From: Allodiplogaster sudhausi
Taxonomy: Eukaryota > Nematoda > Chromadorea > Rhabditida > Diplogasteridae
NCBI GenBank assembly: GCA_945643635.1
Contig: CALZFC010000040.1
Location: 2,877,501-2,941,500 of the forward strand
DNA length: 64,000 nucleotides
Direction: 5' to 3'
In this document: one piece after another, positions 11,600 to 23,700 of the stretch
Layout: each line of letters starts with the position of its first letter
Numbering within the stretch: the stretch's first letter is position 1
Notes under the pieces: model-generated
Database searches by the model: none
The model's input: the letters and a program-made list of their open reading frames with translations, nothing else
Told to the model about the DNA's origin: nothing
Position numbers and translations under genes: made by a program

Positions 11600-12665
11600 G
11601 GATTCTGGGTTCATTGCTAAGAAAAAGCTATATTTTGTATTTAAAAGTGCATTTAAGACAATAAGCACGTTGGCCATAGGACACGAACCGCAAATAAACA
11701 TTTTAAGAGTGAAAACGTGATGGAATTTTCTCCGGGAACTTTCCCGCACCACTCAAGATTTTGTCCCTGAAGTTTCCGGGACCGGTACGGGAATTTCGAA
11801 AGTTCCCACACCGCTCCCGAACTTATTCTATAGAATAAAGGCGCAGAGTATAAGTAAGCCAGAGAAGACACTCGCACTGGCTTCACTCTCATGTCTTCTC
11901 TCTTGTCTATTCTCACAGAATACAACTCAACGTTTGAATTTGATGGCCAGAGATAAGAATAATGACGGAGAGAAAAGCAGCAAGTATTTTCAGACCCAAG
12001 AGGGCAGCGAGTGGCTAGGTGGAGGAGGACAATTAACTTATGCGGAGACATTAAATTGTTTGCATTGTGATCACTTGGTACGTTCATTTAATTGTTCAAT
12101 GTGTTTCTTTAATTTCAGAGTGACGTCGACGCTGTTATGGATACAGTTATAATAATATTATATATAAGCCCCACCTCTAATCGATTTATCTAACTCACTT
12201 CCTATTGTTCTCTCTATCTCATTCTCTTGTTCTCAATCTACTACTCTTACCTCTTTATACGACTCTCTATGGCTCTCATTCCCGCTCTTTTTTATGTTTC
12301 TCTCTCTTTATGTTTCTCGTTCTCTTGCTTTGTAATACATTTCCTATCTCTCTCTCCCTCTCTCGCTCACTCCCTCTCCTTCTATCAGTTTTCACTTTCT
12401 CTCTTATCTCTCACTCCTTTTAGCCTTCCCTCTTTCTCTTTGTCGTATATGTGTCCCCAAACTGCTATTTATGTTTTCCATAAACTGGTAGGACGCTTGT
12501 TGCTTCTCTGAACTGTTTTTTTCCTAAAATGTTTTGGACGTTTGACTGTAACGAGGTGAGTAAGCTCCAAAAATGTGATTCGCATACTTCAGAAAGCTAG
12601 AAAGATACACGTTTTATGAAGCTGCATGGAAATACTGAATTGACTTAAACGGTGCAGATTACATA
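11600..12665. other. Intergenic region with repeat remnants
   Basis: No gene recognised. 11720-11825 holds several copies of GGGAACTTTCCCG-like sequence in both orientations, probably a decayed inverted-repeat element. 12200-12440 is a long pyrimidine-rich tract. Confidence 0.5.
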
Positions 12666-14412
12666 TTAGAGATGATGGACGAAGCAACGCGGCTTCTCCC
12701 AGCACATCTTCTCCCACGAGTTCCGGAACATCTCACAGCCGTACCATCCCGCCTGGCAACAACAGAAGAGTCTTTTCAATTAACATATGCTTAAGACATT
12801 AGTTCACAAGTCGTTATCAAGTATTTTAGGGCCTATTTTTACCATTACAATGGTGAAGGATGTAAAACATAATTTATTTAAGCGACAGAGGACTGCAGCA
12901 AAAACACCCGACACCTAGTATGGAAAAAAATTTTATGGTTAGAATGAATCCATTTAGAGGTCATATAGGTGACAGTGAAGAACTGTTCTGAACTCTTTTA
13001 CAATGAGAGTAAGAAAAAAAGAGAAAGAGAGAGAGAGAGGGAGAGAAAGAGGGAGAGAGAGAAGGTAGAGAAGAGAAGGGACAGAAGGAGAGCACAATGC
13101 TAACCGCATTGACGTCCTTCGGGCAGTGCATGGCATAGGCACGATTGATGCATCCTCCAGCAAGTTGGACAGCCCTATTCGACTTCGTGTTTTTTTAGTT
13201 ACTAACTTCGAGATGCATAGTATTTATTTATCCTGTATAGACCTATCTAAATTTCTAGTTTCCAGCGACTGACAATAATTAGAGACTCAATTCAGAACGA
13301 CAGAATCTTACGTGCACGTCGCCTGAGGATCCCTGTTGATGGTGGCGTTAAACGTTTGTATGCATTGGCCATACTCGGGGCCCAGAGTCATGAACTTCAG
13401 GCAATCGTAGTCATTCACGGCAGCTGAAGGGAGTCAAAGACATCATGGATGTGGATAGAGAGAGAGAGAGAGAGCAGGAGAGAAAGCGAGAGGGAGAGAG
13501 AGAGCAGGAGAGAAAGCGAGAGAGAGAGAGAGAGAGCAGGAGAGAAAGCGAGAGAGAGAGAGAGAGAGTGTGAGGGAGAGAGAGGTATGGAGGGAGATAG
13601 AGAAATAGTGATTGAGAGCTTCTCTCGAATGTAAGAAGAACGAACTCTCGAAGCCAGCGTTGCAGAGAAACTCGAAAGAAGTGAGTGCCTCCACGTAAGC
13701 GTACGCATTGTGAACATCGGCTCCTGGCTTTCCGATGAGATTGTAGAGAGAAACACACGAGAAGTACTGAGCACCCAGGCATTGTTGGAACTTGGCACGG
13801 GCACTGAAAGATTACAGAGGAGAAGGAGAGAACGAAGCGGATACTGAGGCTGACTCGCAGAGCTTCAGCACTTCCGTGACATTGGAGTTGACGAGGTCGG
13901 TGATGGTGGCCGAGAGGAGGTCCGCGTCCTTCCACGAGGTCGTGTCCGGAAGGCCCAGCACAATGTTCAAATTCGCCTGCAATTACCAGCTCATCGTTTA
14001 AACTGGATAATTAAAATAATTCACCAAAGAAACTGCATATTATATGCTGCCACTTGAGCTAAGGAAAATTGCACTGAGAAAGTGGAAGAATGGAGAGACC
14101 TGGCAGTGGCGGAAGTTCGTGTCAATGCAGACCTTCGAATCAGACGACGGCCGACGCGCGCTCTCCTAGCAAAGAGGGCCAATCTACTGTACCATTCAAG
14201 GACATGTCAACAGCCACCGTTCACTACCAGACAAAGAAGAATTCGCTTAGATTTTGAACATGACTATTATATAATAAGAATGAAAATGCTGGAATTGCCT
14301 GCGCTGCCATTGCCTGGATGACATTGTCAGGAAGCGGCATCGGCTTGGGGAAGAGCATCTGGGCAGCCGCGACGCTTGCCGCGACGCAGAAGACGAACAC
14401 CAGGCGCGTCAT
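12666..14412 (-). CDS. DUF19 (T20D4.11-like) secreted protein, 7 exons, complete
   Basis: Secreted cysteine-rich protein of the nematode DUF19 family; function unknown for the family. Exons: 14412-14299, 14165-14100, 13976-13855, 13803-13646, 13423-13312, 13174-13105, 12752-12666, giving 242 residues with all phases consistent. Residues 1-18 are a signal peptide (MTRLVFVFCVAASVAAAQ). Cysteine-bearing segments in order: VCIDTNFRHC, LKLC, FQQCLGAQYFSC, FEFLCNAGFE, DYDCLKF, YGQCIQTF, GGCINRAYAMHC, GWYGCEM, EKMCWEKPRC. This matches the family layout, including ARAKFQQCLG and the closing GW..C..F..SWE..C block. Exon 1 appears to use a GC donor (CAG|GCAATT). Intron 4 holds a GA/CT minisatellite. 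Family assignment is from motif layout and is strong. Confidence 0.85.
13456..13585. repeat. GA-rich minisatellite inside an intron
   Basis: Three near-perfect copies of GAGAGCAGGAGAGAAAGCGA separated by short (GA)n runs, within intron 4 of the DUF19 gene. On the gene's sense strand it is a pyrimidine tract ahead of the exon-5 acceptor. Confidence 0.9.
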
Positions 14413-15138
14413 CTTCAATGCAGGGGAAGGATAAAAGCATACCGTCATTCTAAAAAAAACATATACTTGATTGAATATTACATTTGGTGTAACTCTACAG
14501 AACTTTGACTTAAGTTAGATATGGCTGGAATTATCAAATGCAATTTCTTTGTAGAATGTTCTGTAAATATGCAAACAGCATGGATATTGCATAAAACTTT
14601 TTGAGAATTTTTCTGGTTTCAAGAGCTGAATACAAAAGAAAATGATTTCATGTGATGCTTCCACGGCCGACTCAATTGGCCATTAAAGCTGTGAATACAA
14701 TGCCTCGTTTCATATCTTCTTATCTTCGTCATTTCTTTCGCTCTCTTACTGGAGAGGAATCTAGGCACCCTGACGCGTACAAATTATTTCTTTCTTTATT
14801 CCTCTGATATCATCAGTGATTAAGTAATTTCAGCAGTTATGACTGCGAGAAGAGAAAGAAATATGGAGAGAGAGAGAGAGAAAGAGCGAGATATGAAGTG
14901 TCAATTCTCACCCCCTCTGCGCAATGCTTCTTTATTACCTGTCTTTTATTACCTGTCGGCTAGGGCCTGGAAAGCTTTCAACATTTATGAGCTGCGAAGT
15001 CGTTGGAGTACAGAGAGGAGGGATGGGCATGGAAGGGGCCATGCTGGAAGGGCCTCGCATCATTCCTATCCATTTTTGGATGCTTTGGCGAGTGCTTGTC
15101 GATGTGGCAGTCACCGTACTGCTGTCGGCCTCTATCGC

Positions 15139-15173
<35 letters not shown>

Positions 15174-15899
15174 GGTGATGATGGTAAAGAAGAGTAAGTG
15201 AGAAAGAGTGGAGGGATGCTATGGGGTTGAGAGAAAGGAGAGAGAAGGTAATGGAGGAGATATGAAGAGACAAGGATGTCGTCCTCACTCAAGAATGCAA
15301 CGATGAGTTGTGATGACGACAGTCTTCCTCAAAGCCAAACACTCTCATTTCAGACGGCTTGCTCTATACCAATCAAAGTTCAGCTTCAAAAAGTGGTCGA
15401 TTACACTTCTTTGCATGATCTATCATCATGATATAACAAGCTTTGACGATTTATTAATGGTAAGTGGCAATTATAGGATACATACATATGTATGCATGTA
15501 GATACATATGGATCTCCCCAGAACAACACTCCAAATGTAATGCTAACATTAGGAAAATTTCGAAGAAAAATTATGTTAAACCCTTTTTGCTTGATGTATT
15601 TTTATACCTATTATAGTACATACGGAATACGCGACCCGAACACTTTTCTCCGGTCTATATTTTTTTTGTTCTGCACTGCTGATGTATTGAAAGCGGTTAG
15701 CGAGGAGAGAAAACGATCCAGAATGCGAGACAAAGAAAGAGAGTCAGAAAGTGAGGGAGAGTCAGAAATATGAAAGTGTCTAGCATGATCTGAAGCATAC
15801 TGGATGGTGTTCATTATAGGAGAAAGGCAGAGAACAGAAGGGAGAGACTGACAAGAGAGTCCCGGATTAATGTGTTGCCTGAGAGAGACGCCGTTCGAA

Positions 15900-15942
<43 letters not shown>

Positions 15943-15986
15943 GAGAGAGAGATAGTGAAGGAGAGAGAAAGAGAGAGAGATAGTGA

Positions 15987-16026
<40 letters not shown>

Positions 16027-17901
16027 TGAGTTGGAGGTGCCCGAGGGAAAGTGGGTCTGTCAACTGAAGGAGGGGGCGCATGTCAGGACGGGGGGCACCA
16101 CCTCACGCTTTTTGGTGGCATGTTCGCGCCTGAACGCCCCGATGAAGTGGAGAGAGAGAGAGAGCGAGCGAGAGAGAGAAAGTAGCGGCGATATAGGGAA
16201 AGACTAGGAAGAGGAAGGGCGTTGATTCAGAAGAGTGGAGGATTTCAAAAAGCATTGCGGAAATGTAAAAATATGAGCAGCAGTTCGGCGACATTTGTAT
16301 GTATTCTTGAGAGAGTGGACTAACTGTTGCTATTTTATAACTCTTACATTTGAAAAAAAGCAGGAAGGCAGGATTAATGGAAAGCTTCATTTGTTGCATC
16401 CTTAGCTTTAACTATGTGTTGCTATTCTTTTATAGCAATACACTTCTCTTCACAGTTTTTAAATGATCTTGCCGTAACTAAAGACGAGTCGCATTTTGTC
16501 TTCGGATGCGTGTGGATCCACTCATCAAACGATCAGAAGATTGATGCGTAGAAACACTGCCGTGATGCGATAGCATTTAGCTGGTGAGAGCAAGGAAGAA
16601 GATCGATTCGATGGCGTAGAAGAGTATGAGGAAGTATCTACATTCATACTTATGCATATATGTGAGAGAAGATTCAGTGAACCTTAGAGAGGACGTGAGA
16701 GAATTAAAGTAAAAGACATCTGTATCTCGATCCCTTGAACACTCTCACTTCTCTATACTCTCGGCCCTCGTCCTTTTCTGAGGGAATGCCCGTTTACAAA
16801 TACTCAACTAATGCGCCATCATCTTATTTTCAAGTTTACTTGCCCAGTATTTTCATTTCTCGCCCTGCGTCTCTCACTCTCAAGAAGCTTTTGCATTCTC
16901 GTCGTCTGGCCATCTTCCTTTCCATAAGAGCGTATTTCCTCGCCAAGTTATCAGAAAAGAAAGTGCGCAAGGGACACCTTGCCTGCCCCTTGTCTCGGAT
17001 TCTCAATTAGCATCTCAGAAATATCTCTCTTTCTCTAACTCTTCCTTAGCTTCTCCCACCCTCTCAATCACTCTCTTTCCCTCTCACTCATTCATCTTCT
17101 CTGTCTTTCTCTCCTCGTTCTAGAAAAGAACAATGCCTGAGGGTTATCCAGACTCCATGGAAAGACACAACGAGCCTGCAATTTTCCTGTCTCCCGATTG
17201 GAGCCCCGCTGCTGAAGCAGTTTAAGCTTCTCGTCAACACATCAACTTTTAGCCTGGAAGAGAGAATGTCGAAGGAGAACCAATCACTTTAGAATCTCCC
17301 TGTTAACTGCCAGTTCCTTTTTATTTTGATTGCATATTTTGACATAGCGGATGAACTCACTCTCTGTCCTGCTGTGTTTCTCTCAAATCCTACTCTTTTC
17401 TCGCACTCCTCACTCTCTTTCTCTCTCCCTCACTCTTTCTCTCTAAACCCTCACTCTCTTAAACTGTCGCTCTTTTTCTCTTTCTCTCACCTCTTTGCTA
17501 TTGCGTCACTTCTATTCTCGCTTCTGCCACCCTCTCTTCAGTATTTCTGTCACTTTCTCCTTTCTCTCACTCTCTTTTCTGCAGTTGTCTTTCTATCCAT
17601 GCAGCCTTGCTTCCCGAAGTGGCCATAACTCATCTGCGGCTTACCTCCGTTCATTTGAGTTTGTTGATCCAGGCAGGAAAAAATGGTAGGAGCATAAAGC
17701 AACATTTAAAATATCTACATATGTACATATGTATGTATGTGCATGAAAAAAGCTAAAAAAGGATTGCGATAAACACGAACGAATAGATGTAATACACTAT
17801 AGTGTCCGAGACTTAAAACAGCTTTGTTATTCTGTTCATACCTTATTTCATATTTATTCTGTATGAATGCATGTATTTATCTACATACATACATACATAC
17901 A

Positions 17902-17932
<31 letters not shown>

Positions 17933-19232
17933 GCTTTATTGGGACGGCTTCAAATGTAAATGCGCTTCCTACATCGCCTTTAGAATAGAAGGGCCCATGA
18001 ATGTGGTTATTGTAGTATAGAATCGCCTGTATAATGTACAAACAAACATATATACATACGTAAACACATTTGCAGATTAAGTGGCTGGAGATCTAATGGA
18101 AAACCTTTTGATGGTCAAAATTGTGAAGGGTGATTTTCCAAGTTTTCTTCATCAGTTATTAGAGAGAGAGAGAGATAAAGTTTGAGAATGAGAGAGTGGG
18201 AGAGAGAGAATGGCGAGATACATGGATGGCCCCATGGTGGCAGAAGAGGAAGCCGAAGGGGCATCCCAGGGGCGTGGCCCGGAGGGCTTCTTTCCTTTTT
18301 GAGTTGTTCTCTTGGCTGTCAGCCTTTTATATTTCACGGGATAACGCAAATTCACCTTTATTATCTCAAAGTCTGCATGAGCTATCGTTACAAATTTTAA
18401 CTTTTAATTATTACTTTTACTGTCATTTTTTCAATATGTTAATGTGATTATTTACATACATCACTGGTTTCATTTCTATTCCACTTGCGGCACGGAAACA
18501 GCCATAGACATTGGACTCCAAGGCATTCGGAGTCATTTCCGTCTGTTCTTCTGTGAGAATTCTACGAGTGTTTACTATCGTCCGGTCGCTTTCTGGCGCC
18601 TTTCCTAGCCATGGAACCCCGTTTGCCCTCCCGCCTCTCCCGGAATCGACACCTTTCATGATCTCGAATTTCATGCACGTGTCGGTGCTAGCTGCACCAA
18701 TGGAGTTGGCATGAAAAGGAGTACAGCTGAGAAAGGATAAATTACAGAGAGTGACATAGAGAAAGAGTGTAATGGAGAGAGAGATAGAGAGAGAGGGAGT
18801 GAGAGAGAGAGAGCTAACAGATAAACAGATAAAGAGGGCTGAGGTAGTTGAGACGAACTGAATCGGTTGGCTAGAGAATATAAGAATATCTACCAAGGGC
18901 AAAACAACTTTTCCTTCGTCTTTGATTATCTTTCGCTGAGTTGTAAAATGCTTCGGATGTCTCAGGAATTTCTGCATTGCCATTCTGCCAATAATTCCAT
19001 CTGTATTATTGTATTTCATATAAAAGAATTTGTAAACGTCGTTCTCCTGGAATCAGAACCGATTTATTTGGCAGGAAATGACCTTTTGGAGAGATGGCAA
19101 GAAGTGAAAGTGAAAAGGAGCCAGTGATAGAAAGATACATGGAGAGGGAAAGCTAATGAATCACAGCTCAGCCTACACTAATGTGTCTTGGATATGCGTA
19201 AGGAAAAGAGCTGACCTGCTCTCCCTCCCATC
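14413..19232. other. Long region without a confident gene
   Basis: Mostly simple repeats: (GA)n at about 15139-15171, 15902-15955, 15990-16022 and 18160-18205, (TACA)n at 17881-17931, and CT-rich tracts at 17000-17580. Three islands look compositionally like exons but have no recognised family: about 14990-15130, 16024-16140 (plus-strand frame with PEGKWVCQLKEG) and 18500-18720 (minus-strand frame with DTCMKFEIMKGVDSGRGG). These may be exons of a gene with very long introns, or remote 5' exons of the receptor that follows. Confidence 0.4.
17881..17931. repeat. (TACA)n microsatellite
   Basis: About 12 uninterrupted tetranucleotide units. Shorter TACA/TATG runs recur at 15480, 17717, 20940 and 22665. 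Confidence 0.95.
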
Positions 19233-19360
19233 TCAGACCCCTTCCGATCTCCTTCCCCTCTCAGACCCCTTCCGATCTCCTTCCTCTCTCAGACCCCTTC
19301 CGATCTCCTTCCTCTCTCAGACCCCTTCCGATCTCCTTCCTCTCTCAGACCCCTTCCGAT
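19233..19360. repeat. 28-bp minisatellite, about 4.6 copies
   Basis: Unit TCAGACCCCTTCCGATCTCC followed by TTCCTCTC, repeated nearly perfectly. It lies about 190 bp upstream of the first recognised exon of the 7TM receptor and is pyrimidine-rich on that gene's sense strand. Confidence 0.95.
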
Positions 19361-19550
19361 GTGATCTGCCATCCCCTCCTCGCCATGTGCACTCTCCATG
19401 CTTCTGAAGAGGCAACGCAGGCTCTTCTCCCTGCCAGATTCGTTCTGGTACGGCTGTCTTTCCAACGATGCCTAATTGTTCAAGTCAAAGTACATAATAA
19501 TCTGCTAGATTTTCAGCGCTATAATAATAAAGGAACAATGTATTTGACAG

Positions 19551-20724
19551 GTGTCAGTGGTCGGCAGTCTCTTCGCCCTCTTTGGAATGGTGGCGAATGC
19601 TCTTCTCGCTGCACTCTTTCTCACTCGTCTTCATTACAGGCTTCATATTTTTACCTATTTACTTCACTTCAATCATAATCGTATATTATTTACCTAAAGT
19701 TACATTTTCACTGTCTTGGAAATTCTCACGTTGATCTCCACAGGAATATATCCATAATTGAAGAAGTCACCCATTTCGTAATATTTTTCGTAAACCCAAT
19801 CCGTTGTCCCCGTAGTTCTGGCTTCCACTGAAAAAAAAAAAGATTTTGCCCGAAGGCACTGAACCCACAGGATCCTCACGCACTTCTGGCACGCCGCCCA
19901 CTGCATCATCTACTCAATAAAATTTATTTTTGCAAACAAGTTATCACCTGGTGCTACATTTGTTGTAATACGGAGTTGCCGTAGAGCAAAAGTTTTTGCT
20001 AACTTATTGAGGGCCTCTTTTAGCCACGCCCCAATAGTTGTTCGAAGGTGTTCCAAGAGTGGAATTGTGCATTGGCCTGCTCGTGTTGTCTCGTCTGAGA
20101 TGCCTCTTCTGCAAGGGCCGGGCAATTCGGGGAACTCGCGAAAGTCAAGTACCCGCACAAAATGTGATTGAAGAATGATCAGCGAACTCAGCTATGTCGG
20201 GAGAGGATCTCCCTCTCACTCTTCTAATCTTCTTAATTCTCTCTCAATACCTCTCTTCTCTCTTCCCTTCTCACTCAATCCCTCTCTTTTCTCTCAATCC
20301 CTCTCTTTTCTCTCTTCTCTCTCAATCCCTCTCCTCTCTCTTCTTCCCCTCACACTATCCCAGCTTGCACGAAGCTCTCCTCTCCTTCATGCTCTTCACG
20401 CTTCTATTTTGCATGCAACCAGATGCTCGGACTTTCCCCATTGATGAATTTGCATATTCGGTGTGGTTATGTGATCCATGAGCTGAAAACATTCGCTGTC
20501 GCCCTTTCCATCACCTTTCCTTGTTTTCAATTACACTTTATGCTATATCCTCGTTCGTGAGAACAAACACTCTTCCAATTGCTTGGCCACAACTCTTTGC
20601 CTATCATGTTCTCCATCCTCTGATATTCGTAGACTATACGTATGCATGTATATGCGACATGAAATATGTAGATCTACAACTCTTTTTTTCCCTCGTTCTA
20701 TCTCTATCACTATCTCATCTCCGT

Positions 20725-20768
<44 letters not shown>

Positions 20769-23700
20769 CTCTCTCATCTAGACATCCCAGGTGCCTGGCG
20801 CCCTTCAGGCAAGCGAATGCCTATATTTGCTTACTCGATAATGCAACTCTAGTCTCGTGTTTAGCACTAGAATCTCCCTTTTCTCCCTCTCTTCTTTTTA
20901 GTCGTTATATTGCCTCTGGCATTTTCTGATTAGAACTACATATGTACATATGTATGTATGTAACTGAAAAGGTGTATTTGCATTTGCTACTTGAGTTTCT
21001 AGTTCGAAAAGACAGTAGAGAAACGTATCGTGCTAGAGAATGCAGAGAAGGCAGTCAGTCTCAACTTGCACAGCCTGAATTGCAGAGCCAGTGAAGTTAC
21101 GACCATTCCAAGGACATCGAATGACATCGAATTAGACAGGAAAGACATGTCGACGTCTCAGCTTTCCACCGATTAGCCAATAACTTATCATCGATGGATT
21201 CAGCTCTGAAAAAAGACGTTGAACGTTCAAGACTCCCGGGCAGCATGATTAAAGGAGCTGTCCATGGAGATTACAATGTTACTGAATTTTTTGTTAATAC
21301 TATCTGGTCCAACTAGAAACATCATTAGGAAAAGTGAGAATGCGTACTGAAGGATCCCTGAGAAGAAAAACCACATTTTCCCCACGCCGTACTGTAGAAT
21401 TTAGGGAGTGACGTCATCACCTCTTGCCTATTTTGTCCGCATGCAGTCCCTCATTCTACCAGAAAGAAGGTGAAAACTAGGTGCGAAGCGGCAAGCCACG
21501 CTTGAGATTCGAGGGAAGAGACGAGAGGCAGAGAGAAAAAGGCTCACAAAATCTAGTTTGTAGTGATGGATACTGTGCTAGCATACCGCCAAAACTTTTT
21601 ACAATATCTTGCGCGAATTCAAACGTTAGTTCTGCACAAGCGGCTTTCAAACTCCATGGATAGTTCCTTTAACCACTGTGCATCTGAATTTTCTGCATTC
21701 CAAGATACATAGGTCCAGTGATAGGAACTAAAGAACATCAAACATCTTTCTCGGTTTCTTTCATCTCCTCTCTCACTCTCTCTCACTCTCTCTCTCTCTC
21801 TCTTTCTCTCTTTCTCTCTCTCACTCTCTCTTCACTATCTCTCTTGTTGTAAGATTTAGCGAGATTTGGCTGGTTCAGTTTCGGGTTCATACGAAAGAAC
21901 TTTTCTTCTTGTTGAACATAGACCACTTGCTGAAGACAAGACCGTTTGTAAGACAACCGAACACCCGGAAGTCCCCCTCCTCTTTCTTGTGAAATCTCTC
22001 CCTCTCCCTCTGCCTCTCCTTCTCCCTCTCCCCCTGTCACTCCCTCTGCGTCTCCCTCGCCTGTCCGTCTTCCTCTCCATTCCCATTATGTACTTTGGTT
22101 CCCTTTTTGAATATCTTACGAATTCTGAAGAAAATGCCGCTTGCTGACGGTTGTAAGAACAAGAGTTGAAGCAGTGAACCATTGAGTATCGTTAATTATG
22201 TAGTTCTAGAAGCAACTAACAAAATATCATTATAAAGCAAAAATAACATGAAAAACGGGTATAGGACAAAAAGATTCTCTTTAGCTTACTAAATGGGGAC
22301 TCCTTCACTCTCACTAGCCCACTCTCCATCTGTTTGTTTCTTTTATCCTTCGGGCTGTCTGGAGCTCTCTTTAGTTCTCACAGTTCCTTTCTCTCTTGGA
22401 ATTCTCTTATAATGCACTCCTAACTGGACACTCTCATTTATTCTGAAGATGGTTGGATGTGTTCGCGTGTTTGCACGCGGAGAGAACTGGCAGACGATTA
22501 AGCCGCCAGAAAAGGGGCTCGGCAAAACAGCTCAGTCATACATGTGTATTCTTTCCAATATTCCGTCATATTATTTATTGACTGTTTTCGGCAAGAGGGC
22601 CGAGTAAACCGAAAAGTGCAACATTTCACCGCGTCCAAACAGGCATAAGAAGGAGATGCATTTATACATACATATATACATACCTACATACATGCATACA
22701 TACATATTTACATGCATATATACAAACAAAGTGAACAAGTCTATCAAAAGACTTCGTTAACTAGCATGATGGTCAACTAAAAAATTAACGATGTAATTTT
22801 TTAAATAGGAAATAAGGAATCTTTTTTTATGCAAGTAATAATAAAATAGATATTTAAGAAATGATGGATTGCAGACATTCGCCGTTCTTCTTCCTCGGCT
22901 TCGTCGCTCTCTTCGACACTTTGCTCGATGCCATCTTCATCTTCCTCATGGTCAAGCTCATTTTATTTACAACTCATCAGCTATATTTTTCCGATAATTG
23001 CGAATGCATTTGAATGCATGTACATATTCACATGATGAATACTAGGCAACCCCGTTGTACGCGGAGTTCACTGAGAGGGAGACTCTTCTGTCCACGTGGC
23101 TGCAGTGGATGCCATTGCTCTTCTTCACTGGCCAGATCTCCAAGATGGCTTCAGTCTTCTGTCTCATCGTCGCTTCCATTGAACGGTTTTTGCTGTTTGG
23201 GATGCCTCCGTATTATTTGTTGAGAATATTAATCTTGTAGGTACTGCATGACGAAGCATTGGACCTTCACTGGCTTCGAGAGCCGCACCCGCTGGACCGT
23301 TCTCTGCGTGGTCGTCGCCGCAGCCGTCCTCCTCAAGCTTACCACTCTGGTTTCTTTCTCTTCTCTTCTTTGGTGTAAAGCTCTGAGAATACTCTTCTTC
23401 ACACAGTCCTTAAAATCATTTGCTCTTCAGGATCTTTGCTCGTTAGAAAATGTTTTCATATAGTTGTCACTGAAAGCGGTCCAATTTCATGGCTGTTTTT
23501 GTTTCAATCAGCCGAGCAGAGATGTCTAAATAGAGAACGAAGTCTGAGAAAGGAGAGACTCCTTACTTAGTCTCCCGCTAAACTAGTAAGAATAAGGAGA
23601 AGAGGAGAAATCCCAGCAGCCAGCTTCTCGTTCTCATTAGGCATTTATGTGCCGCTGCGACCGGCTTTGTCAGTGTATCGTTGCGTGTTTATTCCCTTGC

